NCBI RefSeq assembly: GCF_009740395.1
Contig: NZ_WOXT01000002.1
Coordinates: 62,001 to 126,000, forward strand
Reading direction: 5' to 3'
Length of the DNA: 64,000 nucleotides
DNA from: Noviluteimonas gilva
Lineage (GTDB): Bacteria > Pseudomonadota > Gammaproteobacteria > Xanthomonadales > Xanthomonadaceae
Part shown: one piece after another, positions 9,307 to 18,160 of the stretch
Position numbering within the stretch: position 1 is the first letter of the stretch
Layout of the letters: every line of letters starts with the position of its first letter
Notes under the pieces: model-generated
Database searches by the model: none
Told to the model about the DNA's origin: nothing
The model's input: the letters and a program-made list of their open reading frames with translations, nothing else
Program-made: the position numbers and the translations under genes

Positions 9307-10122
9307 ATGGCCTCGCTGTTCGATGCAGCGCGCGCGTGCCTCGACGCGGACACGCCCGAGGCCAAGCTCGCATTGACCGCGCAGGCCGCGGCGGATTTCG
9401 CGCAGGGCATGTTCGCGACGCTCGAAGACGAGCGCGAACCCGATCCCATCCGCATGCCCGGCCGCCCGCCGCGCCCGCACCTGGTGCATCCGCGCGCATT
9501 GCCGCGACGTGGCTTCGGAAGCAACGAAGGGCGCGCGGCGTTCATCCATGCCGTCGCGCACATCGAGTTCAACGCGATCGACCTGGCGTGGGACGCGGTG
9601 TATCGCTTCCGCAGTTTTCCGGCCGATTACTACCGCGATTGGGTCGGCGTCGCCGCCGACGAAGCCCGTCACTTCGCGATGCTGCGCAAACGCTTGCAGG
9701 ACTTCGGCCACGACTACGGCGACTTCGACGCGCACAACGGCCTGTGGGAAATGGCGGAGAAGACCGCGCACGACGCACTCGCGCGCATGGCGCTCGTCCC
9801 GCGCGTGCTCGAAGCGCGCGGCCTGGATGTCACGCCCGCGATGATCGACAAACTCCGCGCGCTGGGGGACGACGCGACCGCCGACATCCTCGTCGTGATC
9901 CTGCGCGAAGAAGTGGCGCACGTCGCCGCGGGATCGCGCTGGTATCGCTGGTGTTGCGAAGTGCACGACATCGAACCGCGCGCGATGTTCCGCGACCTGC
10001 TCGCCGAATACGCGCGCCCGGTGTTGCACGGCCCGTTCAACCTGGCCGCGCGTAGGGCGGCGGGCTTCGACGACGAAGAATTGGCGTCGCTGCAGCAGCT
10101 CGACGCGGAATCCAAGCGCTGA
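9307..10122 (+). CDS. DUF455 ferritin-like domain protein
   Basis: Protein of 271 residues of the DUF455 family, a four-helix ferritin-like fold with a probable di-metal site. Candidate ligands are in AHIEFNAIDLAWD, DEARHF and the later REEVAHVAAGSRW, which give the E...ExxH pattern repeated twice. Relatives are annotated as rhodanese-associated or MiaE-like proteins, but the substrate is unknown. It starts 4 bp after purF, so it is probably transcribed with it. It ends 1 bp before the end of the convergent lpxH. Confidence 0.85.
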   Translation: MASLFDAARACLDADTPEAKLALTAQAAADFAQGMFATLEDEREPDPIRMPGRPPRPHLVHPRALPRRGFGSNEGRAAFIHAVAHIEFNAIDLAWDAVYRFRSFPADYYRDWVGVAADEARHFAMLRKRLQDFGHDYGDFDAHNGLWEMAEKTAHDALARMALVPRVLEARGLDVTPAMIDKLRALGDDATADILVVILREEVAHVAAGSRWYRWCCEVHDIEPRAMFRDLLAEYARPVLHGPFNLAARRAAGFDDEELASLQQLDAESKR

Positions 10123-10123
10123 C

Positions 10124-10846
10124 TCAGACCAGCGCGGACAATTTCGCGCCTTCGCGATCCACGCGCAACACCGACCCCTGTTCGTACCAATCGCCCAGCA
10201 CGATGCGCGTGCCGTGCGCTTCGTCGTGCACCTTGGGCCGATGCGTGTGCCCGTGGATCAGCCGCGGAATCCCGAAGCGCGCCATCGTCGCGTCGACGGT
10301 CGCCTGCGAGACATCGGTGATCGCTTCCATCAAACCGTCGCGCTTCAAACCTGATTGATGCGCCTGGCTCGCCGCGCGCGCCTGCTTCGCGAAGGCGATG
10401 CGATTGGCCAACGGCTGCGCGAGGAACTGCGCCTGCCACTTCGGATCGCGCGTCTGCGTGCGGAAGGCTTGGTACGCCTTATCGTCGGTGCACAGCGTGT
10501 CGCCGTGCATCAACACCGCGGGCGCGCCTTCGAGGACGATCACCGCCGGGTCCGGCAGGATGCGCATGCGCGCGCGCTGCCCATAGGCCTCGCCGAGCAG
10601 GAAGTCGCGGTTGCCGCGAATGAAATACGAGGGCGTGCCCGCGCGATCGAGCGCTGCAAGGCGATCGGCCACGAACGCGCCGACCTCGGACGGGTCGTCG
10701 TCGCCGACCCACGCTTCGAACAGATCGCCCAGGATGTACAGCGCGTCCGCGCCACGGGCTTCCCCTTCCACGAACTTGCCGAACAACTCGGTGATCGCGG
10801 GCCGTTCGGCGTCGAGGTGAAGGTCGGAAATGAACAAGGTCGTCAT
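10124..10846 (-). CDS. lpxH: UDP-2,3-diacylglucosamine diphosphatase
   Basis: Peripheral inner-membrane metallophosphoesterase that hydrolyses UDP-2,3-diacylglucosamine to lipid X in lipid A synthesis. All metal-site motifs are visible: [27 protein letters not shown] and HGHTHRP. Length is about 240 residues, as in the family. The frame has two ATGs three codons apart. I chose the second (10844-10846), giving [12 protein letters not shown], because known LpxH proteins start just before the first metal motif. It is divergent from gltX. Confidence 0.93.
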   Translation of the reverse strand: MTTLFISDLHLDAERPAITELFGKFVEGEARGADALYILGDLFEAWVGDDDPSEVGAFVADRLAALDRAGTPSYFIRGNRDFLLGEAYGQRARMRILPDPAVIVLEGAPAVLMHGDTLCTDDKAYQAFRTQTRDPKWQAQFLAQPLANRIAFAKQARAASQAHQSGLKRDGLMEAITDVSQATVDATMARFGIPRLIHGHTHRPKVHDEAHGTRIVLGDWYEQGSVLRVDREGAKLSALV

Positions 10847-10908
10847 CGCGGGCATTCTAAGCGGCGCAGGCGTAAAATCGCCGGTCTTTCGCCCAGTTGC
10901 CGCGACCC

Positions 10909-12315
10909 ATGGCCGTCCGTACCCGTTTCGCCCCGAGCCCCACCGGCTACCTCCACATCGGCGGCGCGCGCACCGCGCTGTACTGCTGGCTGGAGGCGCG
11001 CCGCCACGGCGGCGCCTTCATCCTGCGCGTGGAAGACACCGACCAGGAGCGCAGCACGCAGGCGGCCATCGACGCGATCCTCGAAGCGATGCAGTGGCTG
11101 AACCTGTCCTACGACGAAGGTCCGATCTACCAGACGCAGCGCCTGGACCGCTATCGCGAAGTCGCCGAGCAGATGGTGCGCGACGGCACGGCGTATTACG
11201 CCTACGAGACGAAGGAAGAACTCGAGGCGATGCGCGAGGCCGCGATGGCCGCCAACGAGAAGCCGCGTTACAACGGCGCGTATCGCGATGCGAACGCGGG
11301 CTTCCGCGACGTGCCCAATCGCGTCATCCGTTTCAAGAATCCCGTCGACGGCACCGTCGTGTGGGAAGACAAGGTGAAGGGCCGCATCGAGATCGCCAAC
11401 AGCGAACTCGACGACCTGGTGATCTTCCGCTCCGACGGCTACCCGACGTACAACTTCGCGGTCGTGGTCGATGACATCGACATGCGGATCAGCGACGTCG
11501 TGCGGGGCGACGACCACGTCAACAACACGCCGCGGCAGATCAACATCTATCGCGCGCTCGGCAAGCCGGTGCCGCATTTCGCGCACCTGCCGATGATCCT
11601 GGACGAGCAGGGCGCCAAGCTCTCCAAGCGCACGGGCGCGGCCGACGTCATGCAATATCGCGACGCCGGCTACCTGCCGCACGCGCTGCTGAACTATCTC
11701 GCGCGACTGGGTTGGTCGCATGGCGACCAGGAGATCTTCTCGATCGCCGAACTGGTGTCGCTGTTCGACCTGAAGGACGTCAACGCGAAGGCCTCGCGCC
11801 TGGACTCGCAGAAGCTCGGCTGGCTCAACCAGCAGTACCTGAAGTCCGACGATCCGGTCGAAGTCGGCAAGCACCTGGAATGGCACCTGCGCAATGCCGG
11901 TTACGACCTCGCGCAGGGCCCGACGCCCGCCGACATCGTGATCGCGCTGCGCGACCGCGTGCAGACGTTGAAGGACATGGCCGAGCGCGCGGCCGTGTGG
12001 TTCGGTCCGTTGACGACGTACGACGACGCCGCCGTCGCCAAGCACCTCACCGCCGGTGCGCGCGCGCCGCTCGCCGATGCGCGCGATCGCCTCGCGGCAT
12101 TGCAGGAATGGTCGGCCGACAGCGTGAGCCAGGCGCTACACGCGAGCGCGGAAGCGCTCGGCATCGGCATGGGCAAGGTCGCGCAGCCGATGCGCGTGGC
12201 GATCACCGGCACGCAGGTGAGCCCGGACATCTCGCACACGGTGTACCTCGCCGGGCGCGACCAGGCGCTCGCCCGCATCGACGCGGCCCTTGCAAAACTG
12301 CCTGCCGGGGACTAA
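10909..12315 (+). CDS. gltX: Glutamyl-tRNA synthetase
   Basis: Class I aminoacyl-tRNA synthetase charging tRNA-Glu; 468 residues, normal length. The HIGH-type motif is [14 protein letters not shown] near the N-terminus, and KLSKRTG is the KMSKS-type loop. The Glu/AMP-binding RVEDTDQER segment and the C-terminal anticodon-binding region are present. The start is at 10909 ([11 protein letters not shown]), four codons inside the longest frame. A TAAAAT at 10873-10878 could be a -10 element, but no clear -35 accompanies it. The zur gene follows 9 bp downstream with a good AAGGA ribosome-binding site. Confidence 0.96.
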   Translation: MAVRTRFAPSPTGYLHIGGARTALYCWLEARRHGGAFILRVEDTDQERSTQAAIDAILEAMQWLNLSYDEGPIYQTQRLDRYREVAEQMVRDGTAYYAYETKEELEAMREAAMAANEKPRYNGAYRDANAGFRDVPNRVIRFKNPVDGTVVWEDKVKGRIEIANSELDDLVIFRSDGYPTYNFAVVVDDIDMRISDVVRGDDHVNNTPRQINIYRALGKPVPHFAHLPMILDEQGAKLSKRTGAADVMQYRDAGYLPHALLNYLARLGWSHGDQEIFSIAELVSLFDLKDVNAKASRLDSQKLGWLNQQYLKSDDPVEVGKHLEWHLRNAGYDLAQGPTPADIVIALRDRVQTLKDMAERAAVWFGPLTTYDDAAVAKHLTAGARAPLADARDRLAALQEWSADSVSQALHASAEALGIGMGKVAQPMRVAITGTQVSPDISHTVYLAGRDQALARIDAALAKLPAGD

Positions 12316-12324
12316 TTCAAGGAC

Positions 12325-12810
12325 ATGGGCCACCACGCTTCCTGCACCGACCCCAAGCACCACGTCCACGATGGCGATGCCTTCGTGCTCGAGGTCGAGC
12401 GGTCGTGCGAAGCGCGCGGGCTGAACCTCACGCCGATCCGCGCGACCGCGATGCGCCTGATCGCCGATGCGGGCCGTCCGTTGAAGGCTTACGAATTGCT
12501 GGATCGCATGAAGGCGACGCACGAAGGCGCCGCGCCGCCGACGGTGTATCGCGCGCTCGATTTCCTCGTCGAGAATGGCTTCGTGCACAAGCTCGCGTCG
12601 ATCAACGCATTCGTCGGCTGCCACCATCCGGGTGGCGAAGCGCATGCGGTGCCGTTCCTGATCTGCGATGAATGCCACTCGGCGATGGAGCTGGAGGACG
12701 ACAGCATCGTGTCGTCGCTCGATGCCTCCGCCCGCGCGCTGGGCTTCGCCCCGCAGGCGCAGACGCTTGAAGTGCACGGCATCTGCGCGGACTGCGCCGC
12801 GCAGCAGTAA
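12325..12810 (+). CDS. zur: Fur-family transcriptional regulator, Zur type
   Basis: Metal-responsive repressor of 161 residues. The N-terminal His-rich stretch GHHASCTDPKHHVHD may add metal ligands. The winged-helix part contains KAYELLDRM and APPTVYRALDFLVENGFVHKL. The dimerisation/metal domain has CHHPGGEAH and two CxxC pairs, CDEC and CADC, which form the structural zinc site. Assignment to Zur rather than Fur rests on sequence style and on the neighbouring ZnuD-like receptor and MerC-type protein. It would repress zinc uptake genes when zinc is sufficient. It follows gltX by 9 bp and may be transcribed with it. Confidence 0.87.
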   Translation: MGHHASCTDPKHHVHDGDAFVLEVERSCEARGLNLTPIRATAMRLIADAGRPLKAYELLDRMKATHEGAAPPTVYRALDFLVENGFVHKLASINAFVGCHHPGGEAHAVPFLICDECHSAMELEDDSIVSSLDASARALGFAPQAQTLEVHGICADCAAQQ

Positions 12811-12838
12811 TCAGCGCGCTGTCATCAGCGCGCCGTCA

Positions 12839-14812
12839 TCAGAAGAACGTCCGCACGCCGAACGCGAACCCGCGTCCCGCGAGCGGCGCGACGTCCTTGA
12901 GGAACGACGTGTGCGCACGCGCCGTTTCGTCCAGCAGGTTCGTGCCGTCCAGGAAGAACTCGAAGGCATTCGCGTGTTTCGTATCCACGTGCCACGCCAG
13001 GTGCGCATCGACGAGCGTGTAGCCCGGCGTCGCCGTTTCGAACGCCGCCACGCGATCCTGTCGCTGCACGCGCAAGGCATTCACCGACGCGCGCCAGCCG
13101 CCTTTTTCCCAACGCCATTCCGACCCGATGCGCGCCGGCGCGATGCGCGGCAAATCGCCGCCGTCGACGAGCGAGGCACGCACCAGGTCGCCGTAAACGC
13201 GCCAATCCCACGCACCGGTCGCGTTGTCGGCGATGTGCCAGGTCGCTTCGCCTTCGGCGCCGTTGAAGCGCGCGTCGCCCTGCGTCCACTGGCGCACGGG
13301 CAGGTCTTCTTCGATCAGCCCGGTGTCGTTGAGATAGATGAAATCGTCGTAGCGCACGTGATAGATCGACGCGGCGAGTTCCACCGGACCGGTGTGCCAA
13401 TGCACGCCGAGTTCGGCGCGATTCGCGGTTTCCGCATCGAGCAACGGCTGCCCGTGTTCGACGCTCTGCGTCGCCACGTGCGTGCCGTTGGAATACAACT
13501 CTTCGGCGGTCGGCGCGCGTTGCGCGCGATCCAGGCCGAGGTCGAAGTGCAGGTCTTCGCTCGCATTGAAGCGCAGGCCCGCGGAGAAACTGGACGTGGT
13601 GAACGTGCGATCCGGCCCGATCGCCGTCGCCGCGTCCGCATCGATTTCGTTGCGGTCGCCGCGTGCGCCGAGTTCGAGACGCCACGCATCCCCGAATTCG
13701 CGATTGCCGATCCAGAACAGGCCCGCGTCGCGCCCATGCGTACTCGGCACGAAGGCTTCTTCGCCGACCGCCGAGAAATCACGCACGCCCCACTGCACGC
13801 CGAACGCGCCGTTCCATCCTGCGATCGGCTGGTGCACGAGTTCCAGGCGGCCTTCGTCGCTGGTGTTTTCGAAGCGCGTGCCGACTTCGTTGCCTTCGAG
13901 CTCGGCATGTTCGTATTCGGTGTGGCCCATCTTGAGCCGCAGGCTGGCGAAGGGGCCGATGTCGTCGATGCCCGCGCGCACTTCGGTGCGGCGCTGGTCC
14001 ATGTCGATGCGCACGCCGCCTTCGTCCTGCGTGCCCGGAATGCCGTAGAGCGTGGAATACAGGCTCGCGCTTGCGCCGAAGTAACCGCGCGAACCGATCC
14101 ACGAGCCACCGAGCGCGGCGCTGTCGGTGCGGATCGCCGTGCCGGCCAGGGTGCCGATCGGCGTGTCGGTGTCGCCCGTTTCGCGATGCACCGCGTCGGC
14201 GTGGATCGCGAAGTTCGCCGTGCTGCCATCCACGCGCACCATGCCCGTGCGTTCGTCGTTCACCGTGCCCGCGCGCAACTCGGCGCGGCCTTCGAGCGGT
14301 TCGTCGGTCAGCGTTTCGGGCACGCGCCCATCGACGACGTTGACCGCGCCACCGATCGCGCCGCTGCCGTAGAGCAGCGTCGCCGGGCCTTTCAGCACTT
14401 CGATCTGGTCGGCGAGGAAGGGTTCGATCGACACCGCGTGGTCGGCGCTGACGGTCGAGACGTCGCCGGAGCCCAGACCATCGCTGAGCACCTGCACGCG
14501 CGCGCCGTCGAAGCCGCGCACGATCGGCCGGCCCACGCCCGGCCCGAAATACGAGGACTGCACGCCCGGCAGCTTGCCGACCGTCTCCCCGAGCGTGCTC
14601 GCCTTCGCCTCATCGAGCCGCTCGCCGGAAAGCACCTCCACCGGCCGCGTCATCTCGTCGGCGGTGGTGGGCAGGACCGCGCCCTGGATCTCGACGGCCT
14701 TGAGCTCGGTGGTGTGGCGATCCTGGTCCGGGGCGACCGGCGGGTCCGTCGCCAAGGCGGGGAACGACAGGCTGAACAGCAGGGCGCAGGCGAGGGGATG
14801 CAGACGGGGCAT
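12839..14812 (-). CDS. znuD: TonB-dependent receptor, ZnuD-like (zinc uptake)
   Basis: Outer-membrane beta-barrel receptor of 657 residues with a cleavable signal peptide (MPRLHPLACALLFSLSFPALA). The plug domain closely follows the ZnuD pattern: YFGPGVGRPIVRGFDGARV, then GDVSTVSADHAVSIEP and VLKGPATLLYGSGAIGG. The barrel ends with a terminal Phe after FGVRTFF, the usual outer-membrane signature. The long His-rich surface loop of neisserial ZnuD is not evident, so ligand binding may differ. The gene is convergent with zur and divergent from the MerC-type gene, with a candidate Zur box in front of it. Heme or another metal as substrate cannot be excluded. Confidence 0.85.
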   Translation of the reverse strand: MPRLHPLACALLFSLSFPALATDPPVAPDQDRHTTELKAVEIQGAVLPTTADEMTRPVEVLSGERLDEAKASTLGETVGKLPGVQSSYFGPGVGRPIVRGFDGARVQVLSDGLGSGDVSTVSADHAVSIEPFLADQIEVLKGPATLLYGSGAIGGAVNVVDGRVPETLTDEPLEGRAELRAGTVNDERTGMVRVDGSTANFAIHADAVHRETGDTDTPIGTLAGTAIRTDSAALGGSWIGSRGYFGASASLYSTLYGIPGTQDEGGVRIDMDQRRTEVRAGIDDIGPFASLRLKMGHTEYEHAELEGNEVGTRFENTSDEGRLELVHQPIAGWNGAFGVQWGVRDFSAVGEEAFVPSTHGRDAGLFWIGNREFGDAWRLELGARGDRNEIDADAATAIGPDRTFTTSSFSAGLRFNASEDLHFDLGLDRAQRAPTAEELYSNGTHVATQSVEHGQPLLDAETANRAELGVHWHTGPVELAASIYHVRYDDFIYLNDTGLIEEDLPVRQWTQGDARFNGAEGEATWHIADNATGAWDWRVYGDLVRASLVDGGDLPRIAPARIGSEWRWEKGGWRASVNALRVQRQDRVAAFETATPGYTLVDAHLAWHVDTKHANAFEFFLDGTNLLDETARAHTSFLKDVAPLAGRGFAFGVRTFF

Positions 14813-14844
14813 GAGGATCCGAGGGAGTGAACTTCCGTTGACGA

Positions 14845-14867
14845 GGAATGTTATATTGTTTCAACGC
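14845..14867. promoter_or_regulatory. Candidate Zur box between znuD and the MerC-type gene
   Basis: An A+T-rich island, GGAATGTTATATTGTTTC, stands out in G+C-rich sequence, 32 bp upstream of the znuD start on the opposite strand and 46 bp upstream of the MerC-type start. The left half GGAATGTTATA fits the GNAATGTTATA half-site known for gammaproteobacterial Zur. The right half is degenerate, so the dyad is imperfect. The position suits control of both divergent genes by the Zur-type regulator encoded nearby. This is inference from motif and context. Confidence 0.5.
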
Positions 14868-14912
14868 AGCCTCGACGTGGCCCGAAAGTCATACCCGCCC
14901 AACATTCATCGA

Positions 14913-15320
14913 ATGTCGCCCGCCCAACGCTCCCATCGCTTGCTCGATCGCCTCGGTGCCGCCGGTTCGCTGGTGTGCGCCGTGCATTGCGCGTTGCTGC
15001 CGATCGCGATCGCGGCGCTGCCCGCGCTGGGTCTGGCGTCGGCCAAATACGATGGTTTCGAGCGCGCGTTCGTGGCTTTCGCGACGCTGGTCGGCTGCTT
15101 CAGTGTGTTCTGGGGCTACCGCCGCCACGGCGCCGTGCGCGCGCTGGGCCTGTTGATCCCGGGCCTGGTCGCGCTTTGGTCGGGCATTCTCTTCCCGCCG
15201 CTGCATCACAACCTGGTGTTGCATGCGCTGGTGATGACCGCGGGCGGCACGCTCGTGGGCCTGGCGCACATGGCCAACCTGCGGCTGGTCCACGTCCACA
15301 ACGCCAGTTGCGCCCATTGA
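14913..15320 (+). CDS. MerC-domain membrane protein
   Basis: Integral membrane protein of 135 residues with about four hydrophobic helices, of the MerC type. The first helix carries the paired cysteines CAVHC, the usual metal-binding site of this family. Further on come a His-rich loop PPLHHNLVLHALV and a C-terminal HVHNASCAH. MerC proteins were described in mercury operons, but no mer genes are present. The location, divergent from a ZnuD-like receptor and near zur, points to zinc handling, which is an inference. The start at 14913 was chosen because the frame upstream runs antisense into znuD. Confidence 0.82.
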   Translation: MSPAQRSHRLLDRLGAAGSLVCAVHCALLPIAIAALPALGLASAKYDGFERAFVAFATLVGCFSVFWGYRRHGAVRALGLLIPGLVALWSGILFPPLHHNLVLHALVMTAGGTLVGLAHMANLRLVHVHNASCAH

Positions 15321-15390
15321 TCTGCTAGGCTTTGCGCCCTCGCGCGCAACCTGCGCGCAGATTTCGATACCGGATACCAGGAGCATCACG

Positions 15391-15588
15391 ATGGGCAAGG
15401 GCGACCGCAAGACCGCCAAGGGCAAGCGCTACAACGCGAGCTACGGCAACGCGCGTTCCAGCGCTTCCACCAAGGCGGCGGGCACGGCCAGCGCGCCGGC
15501 GGTGAAGAAGACCGCCACCAAGACGACGGCGGCCGCCAAGGCCCCGGCGAAGAAGGTCGTGGCGAAGAAGACCGCTTCGAAGGAATAA
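15391..15588 (+). CDS. 30S ribosomal protein bTHX with Ala/Lys-rich tail
   Basis: Small basic protein of 65 residues. The N-terminal 22 residues (MGKGDRKTAKGKRYNASYG onward) match bacterial ribosomal protein bTHX, which sits at the top of the 30S head. The rest is an Ala/Lys/Thr low-complexity tail with histone H1-like KKTA and PAKK repeats, longer than in classical Thx. A GGAG ribosome-binding site lies 9 bp upstream of the ATG. A strong terminator follows. The tail could bind RNA or DNA non-specifically. Confidence 0.85.
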   Translation: MGKGDRKTAKGKRYNASYGNARSSASTKAAGTASAPAVKKTATKTTAAAKAPAKKVVAKKTASKE

Positions 15589-15626
15589 GCGAAGCAGGGA
15601 ACCGGGAAACCGGGAACCGGAAAAGC

Positions 15627-15660
15627 AAAAAGCCGCGCTGCGAAGCGCGGCTTTTCTTTT
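15627..15660. terminator. Rho-independent bidirectional terminator after bTHX
   Basis: Perfect 10 bp stem AAGCCGCGCT (15630-15639) / AGCGCGGCTT (15644-15653) with a GCGA loop. It is flanked by A-rich sequence on the left and TTTTCTTTT on the right, so it can end both the bTHX transcript and the convergent dipeptidase transcript. Outside it, GGAACCGGG/CCCGGTTCC repeats on both sides can extend the pairing. Confidence 0.88.
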
Positions 15661-15685
15661 GCCCCGGCGGTTCCCGGTTCCCTTC

Positions 15686-16861
15686 CTACTTCTTCCCGGC
15701 CTTCGCCTCGATCTCGCCCCACACGCGCAGCAGGTTTCCGCCGAGGATCTTGCGGATGTCGGCTTCCGAATATCCGCGCTGCATCAACCCTTCGACGAGC
15801 ACCGGATAGTCCTTCACCGACTTCAGGTCGACCGGCAACTCACCCGACACGCCATCGAAGTCAGACCCGATGCCGATGTGGTCCACGCCCACCAGCTTGA
15901 CGCCGTAGTCGACCTGGTCGAGCACCGAATCCACGTGCAGCACCGGCGCCGGGTGCGCCTTGGTGAACTGCTTCTCGAAGGCGTCGATTTCGCCCGACGA
16001 CTTGCCGGCCTTCTTCATCGCCGCCATCTGCGCGCGCTTGTCCGACCATTCCCGCGACTGCTTGTCCGACAGGAACACCGTGCCGAAGGACAGCTGGATC
16101 ACGCCGCCTTCCTTCGCGATCGCGACCGCGAGGTCGTCGGGCAGGTTGCGGTTCCAGGTCGGCGTGAAATGGCGCAGGCCCGAGTGGCTCGCGATCACCG
16201 GGACGTCGGTGAGGCGCAGCACGTCGCGCACCGCGTCGTCGGAGACGTGCGAGACGTCGACGATGATGCCGAGGCGATTCATTTCGGCCACGACCTTCTC
16301 GCCGAACGGGCTCAGCCCGCCCCAGGTGTGGGTTTCGACGTACGACGAGTCCGCGATGCGATTGTCTTCGCCGTGGCACAGCGTGATGTAGCGGATGCCG
16401 CGGTCGAAGAAGAACTGCACCTTGCCCAGGTCATCGCCGATCGGCGCACCGTTCTCCATGCCCATCGGCAGCATCACCTTGCCGACGTTCTTCTCGACAT
16501 CCTTCGGCGAAAGCAGCAGCGCGAACTTCTCCGGCGCGCGCGCGGCGAGCGAACGCACGGCGTCGATCTGCAGGTTCGCGATCGTCCACGCCTTGCCGTC
16601 CTTGTCTTCTTCGGCCGAGGTGAAGATCGACATCCACGGTGCGTCCAGGCCGCCTTCCTTCGCGCGCGGATAGTCGAACTCGCGCTTGGGCGTCAGCACG
16701 GTGAGGTCATTCCAGTCGCCGATCAGGTTCTCCGGCGCATCGATGTGGGTGTCGACGATGAGCGCGTCCTGCGCGAGCTTCCGCGCGGCGGCGGAAGGTT
16801 CGGCGGCGTGCACCACGCCGACCAGGCACAACGGAAGAAGAGCCAAAACGTAACGACGCAT
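15686..16861 (-). CDS. M19 family (renal-type) dipeptidase
   Basis: Exported zinc dipeptidase of 391 residues, probably periplasmic. The signal peptide is MRRYVLALLPLCLVGVVHA. Metal and active-site segments are visible: the HxD pair in DTHIDAPEN, a bridging Glu region, VDVSHVSDDAVRDV and IASHSGLRHF with two His ligands, and HIGIGSDFDG near the C-terminus. A GGGGAG ribosome-binding site precedes the ATG at 16859-16861, which decides the start inside a longer open frame. It lies just downstream of hutI in the same direction (28 bp) and may be co-transcribed, feeding amino acids into catabolism. Confidence 0.92.
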   Translation of the reverse strand: MRRYVLALLPLCLVGVVHAAEPSAAARKLAQDALIVDTHIDAPENLIGDWNDLTVLTPKREFDYPRAKEGGLDAPWMSIFTSAEEDKDGKAWTIANLQIDAVRSLAARAPEKFALLLSPKDVEKNVGKVMLPMGMENGAPIGDDLGKVQFFFDRGIRYITLCHGEDNRIADSSYVETHTWGGLSPFGEKVVAEMNRLGIIVDVSHVSDDAVRDVLRLTDVPVIASHSGLRHFTPTWNRNLPDDLAVAIAKEGGVIQLSFGTVFLSDKQSREWSDKRAQMAAMKKAGKSSGEIDAFEKQFTKAHPAPVLHVDSVLDQVDYGVKLVGVDHIGIGSDFDGVSGELPVDLKSVKDYPVLVEGLMQRGYSEADIRKILGGNLLRVWGEIEAKAGKK

Positions 16862-16889
16862 GCAACGCACTCCCCGGTGGAACGAAAGG

Positions 16890-18116
16890 TCACGCAGCGC
16901 GGACACCGCCTGCGTGGACGGAATGGACCAGATCACCGCCGAGCCAATAGCACAGCTCCGCGGGATGACGCACGTGCCAGACGACGAAGTCGGCGCGCAT
17001 CCCGACGCGCAACTGGCCACGATCGTGGAAGCCGAGTGCGCGCGCACCGTGCGTCGTCGCACCGCGCAGCGCTTCTTCCGGCGTGAGGCGGAAATGCGTA
17101 CAGGCCAATTGCATCGCCTGGCGCAGCGACAACAACGGCGACGTGCCCGGATTGCAATCGGTCGCCACCGCCATCGGCACGCCGTGCGCGCGGAACAGAT
17201 CCAGCGGCGGCAGCTTGGTGTCGCGCAACACATGGAACGCACCGGGCAACAGCACGGCGACGGTGCCGCTCGCGGCCATCGCGCGCACGCCGGCTTCGTT
17301 GGTGTGTTCGACGTGGTCGGCAGACAAGCCTTCGAATTCCGCCGACAGCCCCGCGCCCCCCAGGTCGCTCAACTGATCGGCGTGCAACTTCACCGGAAGC
17401 CCCAGTGCGCGCGCGGTTTCGAACACGCGCCGCGTCTGCGTGGGCGTGAACGCAATGCTTTCGCAGAACGCATCGACCGCATCGACGAGCCCCTCGGCAT
17501 GCAGGTCCGGCAGCCAGGCGCACAGCGCTTCGACGTAGCCGTCCGCGTTGCCCTTGAACTCCGGCGGCAGCGCATGCGCCGCCAGATACGTGGTGCGCAC
17601 CGTGATGCCCAGCGTCTGCCCGAGCTTGCGCGCGACACGCAACATCCGGCGTTCGCTTTCGAAGTCGAGCCCGTAACCGGATTTGATTTCCAGCGTCGTC
17701 ACGCCGTCGCGCAGCAAGGCTTGCGCGCGCGGCAGCGATTGTTCGAACAACGCGTCTTCATCGGCGTCGCGCACGGCGCGCACGGTCGAGAGGATGCCGC
17801 CGCCCGCGCGTGCGATCTCCTCGTACGTCGCCCCCTGCAACCGCATCTCGAATTCGCGCGCACGATCGCCCGCGAACACCAGGTGCGTGTGCGCATCGAC
17901 CAACGCAGGCGTGACCCAACCGCTCGCCTCGATCACTTCACGTGCGAGCGTCTCGGGCGAACCCGGCAGGTCCGCGCGCGGCCCGACGTAGGCGAGCACG
18001 CCGTCCTTCCACGCAAGCGCGCCATCGGTGATCTCGCCATAGCCGGTGGGCTCGGCCAGCGTGGCTAGCGAAGACCCGATCAGCAGGCCATCGAAGGGGA
18101 GGGTGGAGGCGGACAT
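16890..18116 (-). CDS. hutI: Imidazolonepropionase
   Basis: Amidohydrolase-superfamily enzyme converting imidazolone-5-propionate to N-formimidoyl-L-glutamate, the third step of histidine degradation. About 408 residues. Metal ligands are in [12 protein letters not shown] and in the later HADQLSD and ATDCNPG segments; [11 protein letters not shown] is the family signature. The longest frame starts with a GTG at 18137; I prefer the ATG at 18114-18116, which keeps the usual N-terminus. It is divergent from hutF with only 44 bp between start codons. Confidence 0.93.
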   Translation of the reverse strand: MSASTLPFDGLLIGSSLATLAEPTGYGEITDGALAWKDGVLAYVGPRADLPGSPETLAREVIEASGWVTPALVDAHTHLVFAGDRAREFEMRLQGATYEEIARAGGGILSTVRAVRDADEDALFEQSLPRAQALLRDGVTTLEIKSGYGLDFESERRMLRVARKLGQTLGITVRTTYLAAHALPPEFKGNADGYVEALCAWLPDLHAEGLVDAVDAFCESIAFTPTQTRRVFETARALGLPVKLHADQLSDLGGAGLSAEFEGLSADHVEHTNEAGVRAMAASGTVAVLLPGAFHVLRDTKLPPLDLFRAHGVPMAVATDCNPGTSPLLSLRQAMQLACTHFRLTPEEALRGATTHGARALGFHDRGQLRVGMRADFVVWHVRHPAELCYWLGGDLVHSVHAGGVRAA

Positions 18117-18160
18117 GCGTGTGGATTGTAGGGTCACGGCCCGGGGGCGAGAATGCCGGC

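Noticed and set aside
12668-14830. 720-codon plus-strand open frame opposite znuD
   Set aside because: The ZnuD-like reading frame explains the region, and the opposite frame has no recognisable domain.
14574-14912. N-terminal extension of the MerC-type protein
   Set aside because: It runs antisense through the znuD start and its signal peptide; the ATG at 14913 gives the normal family N-terminus.
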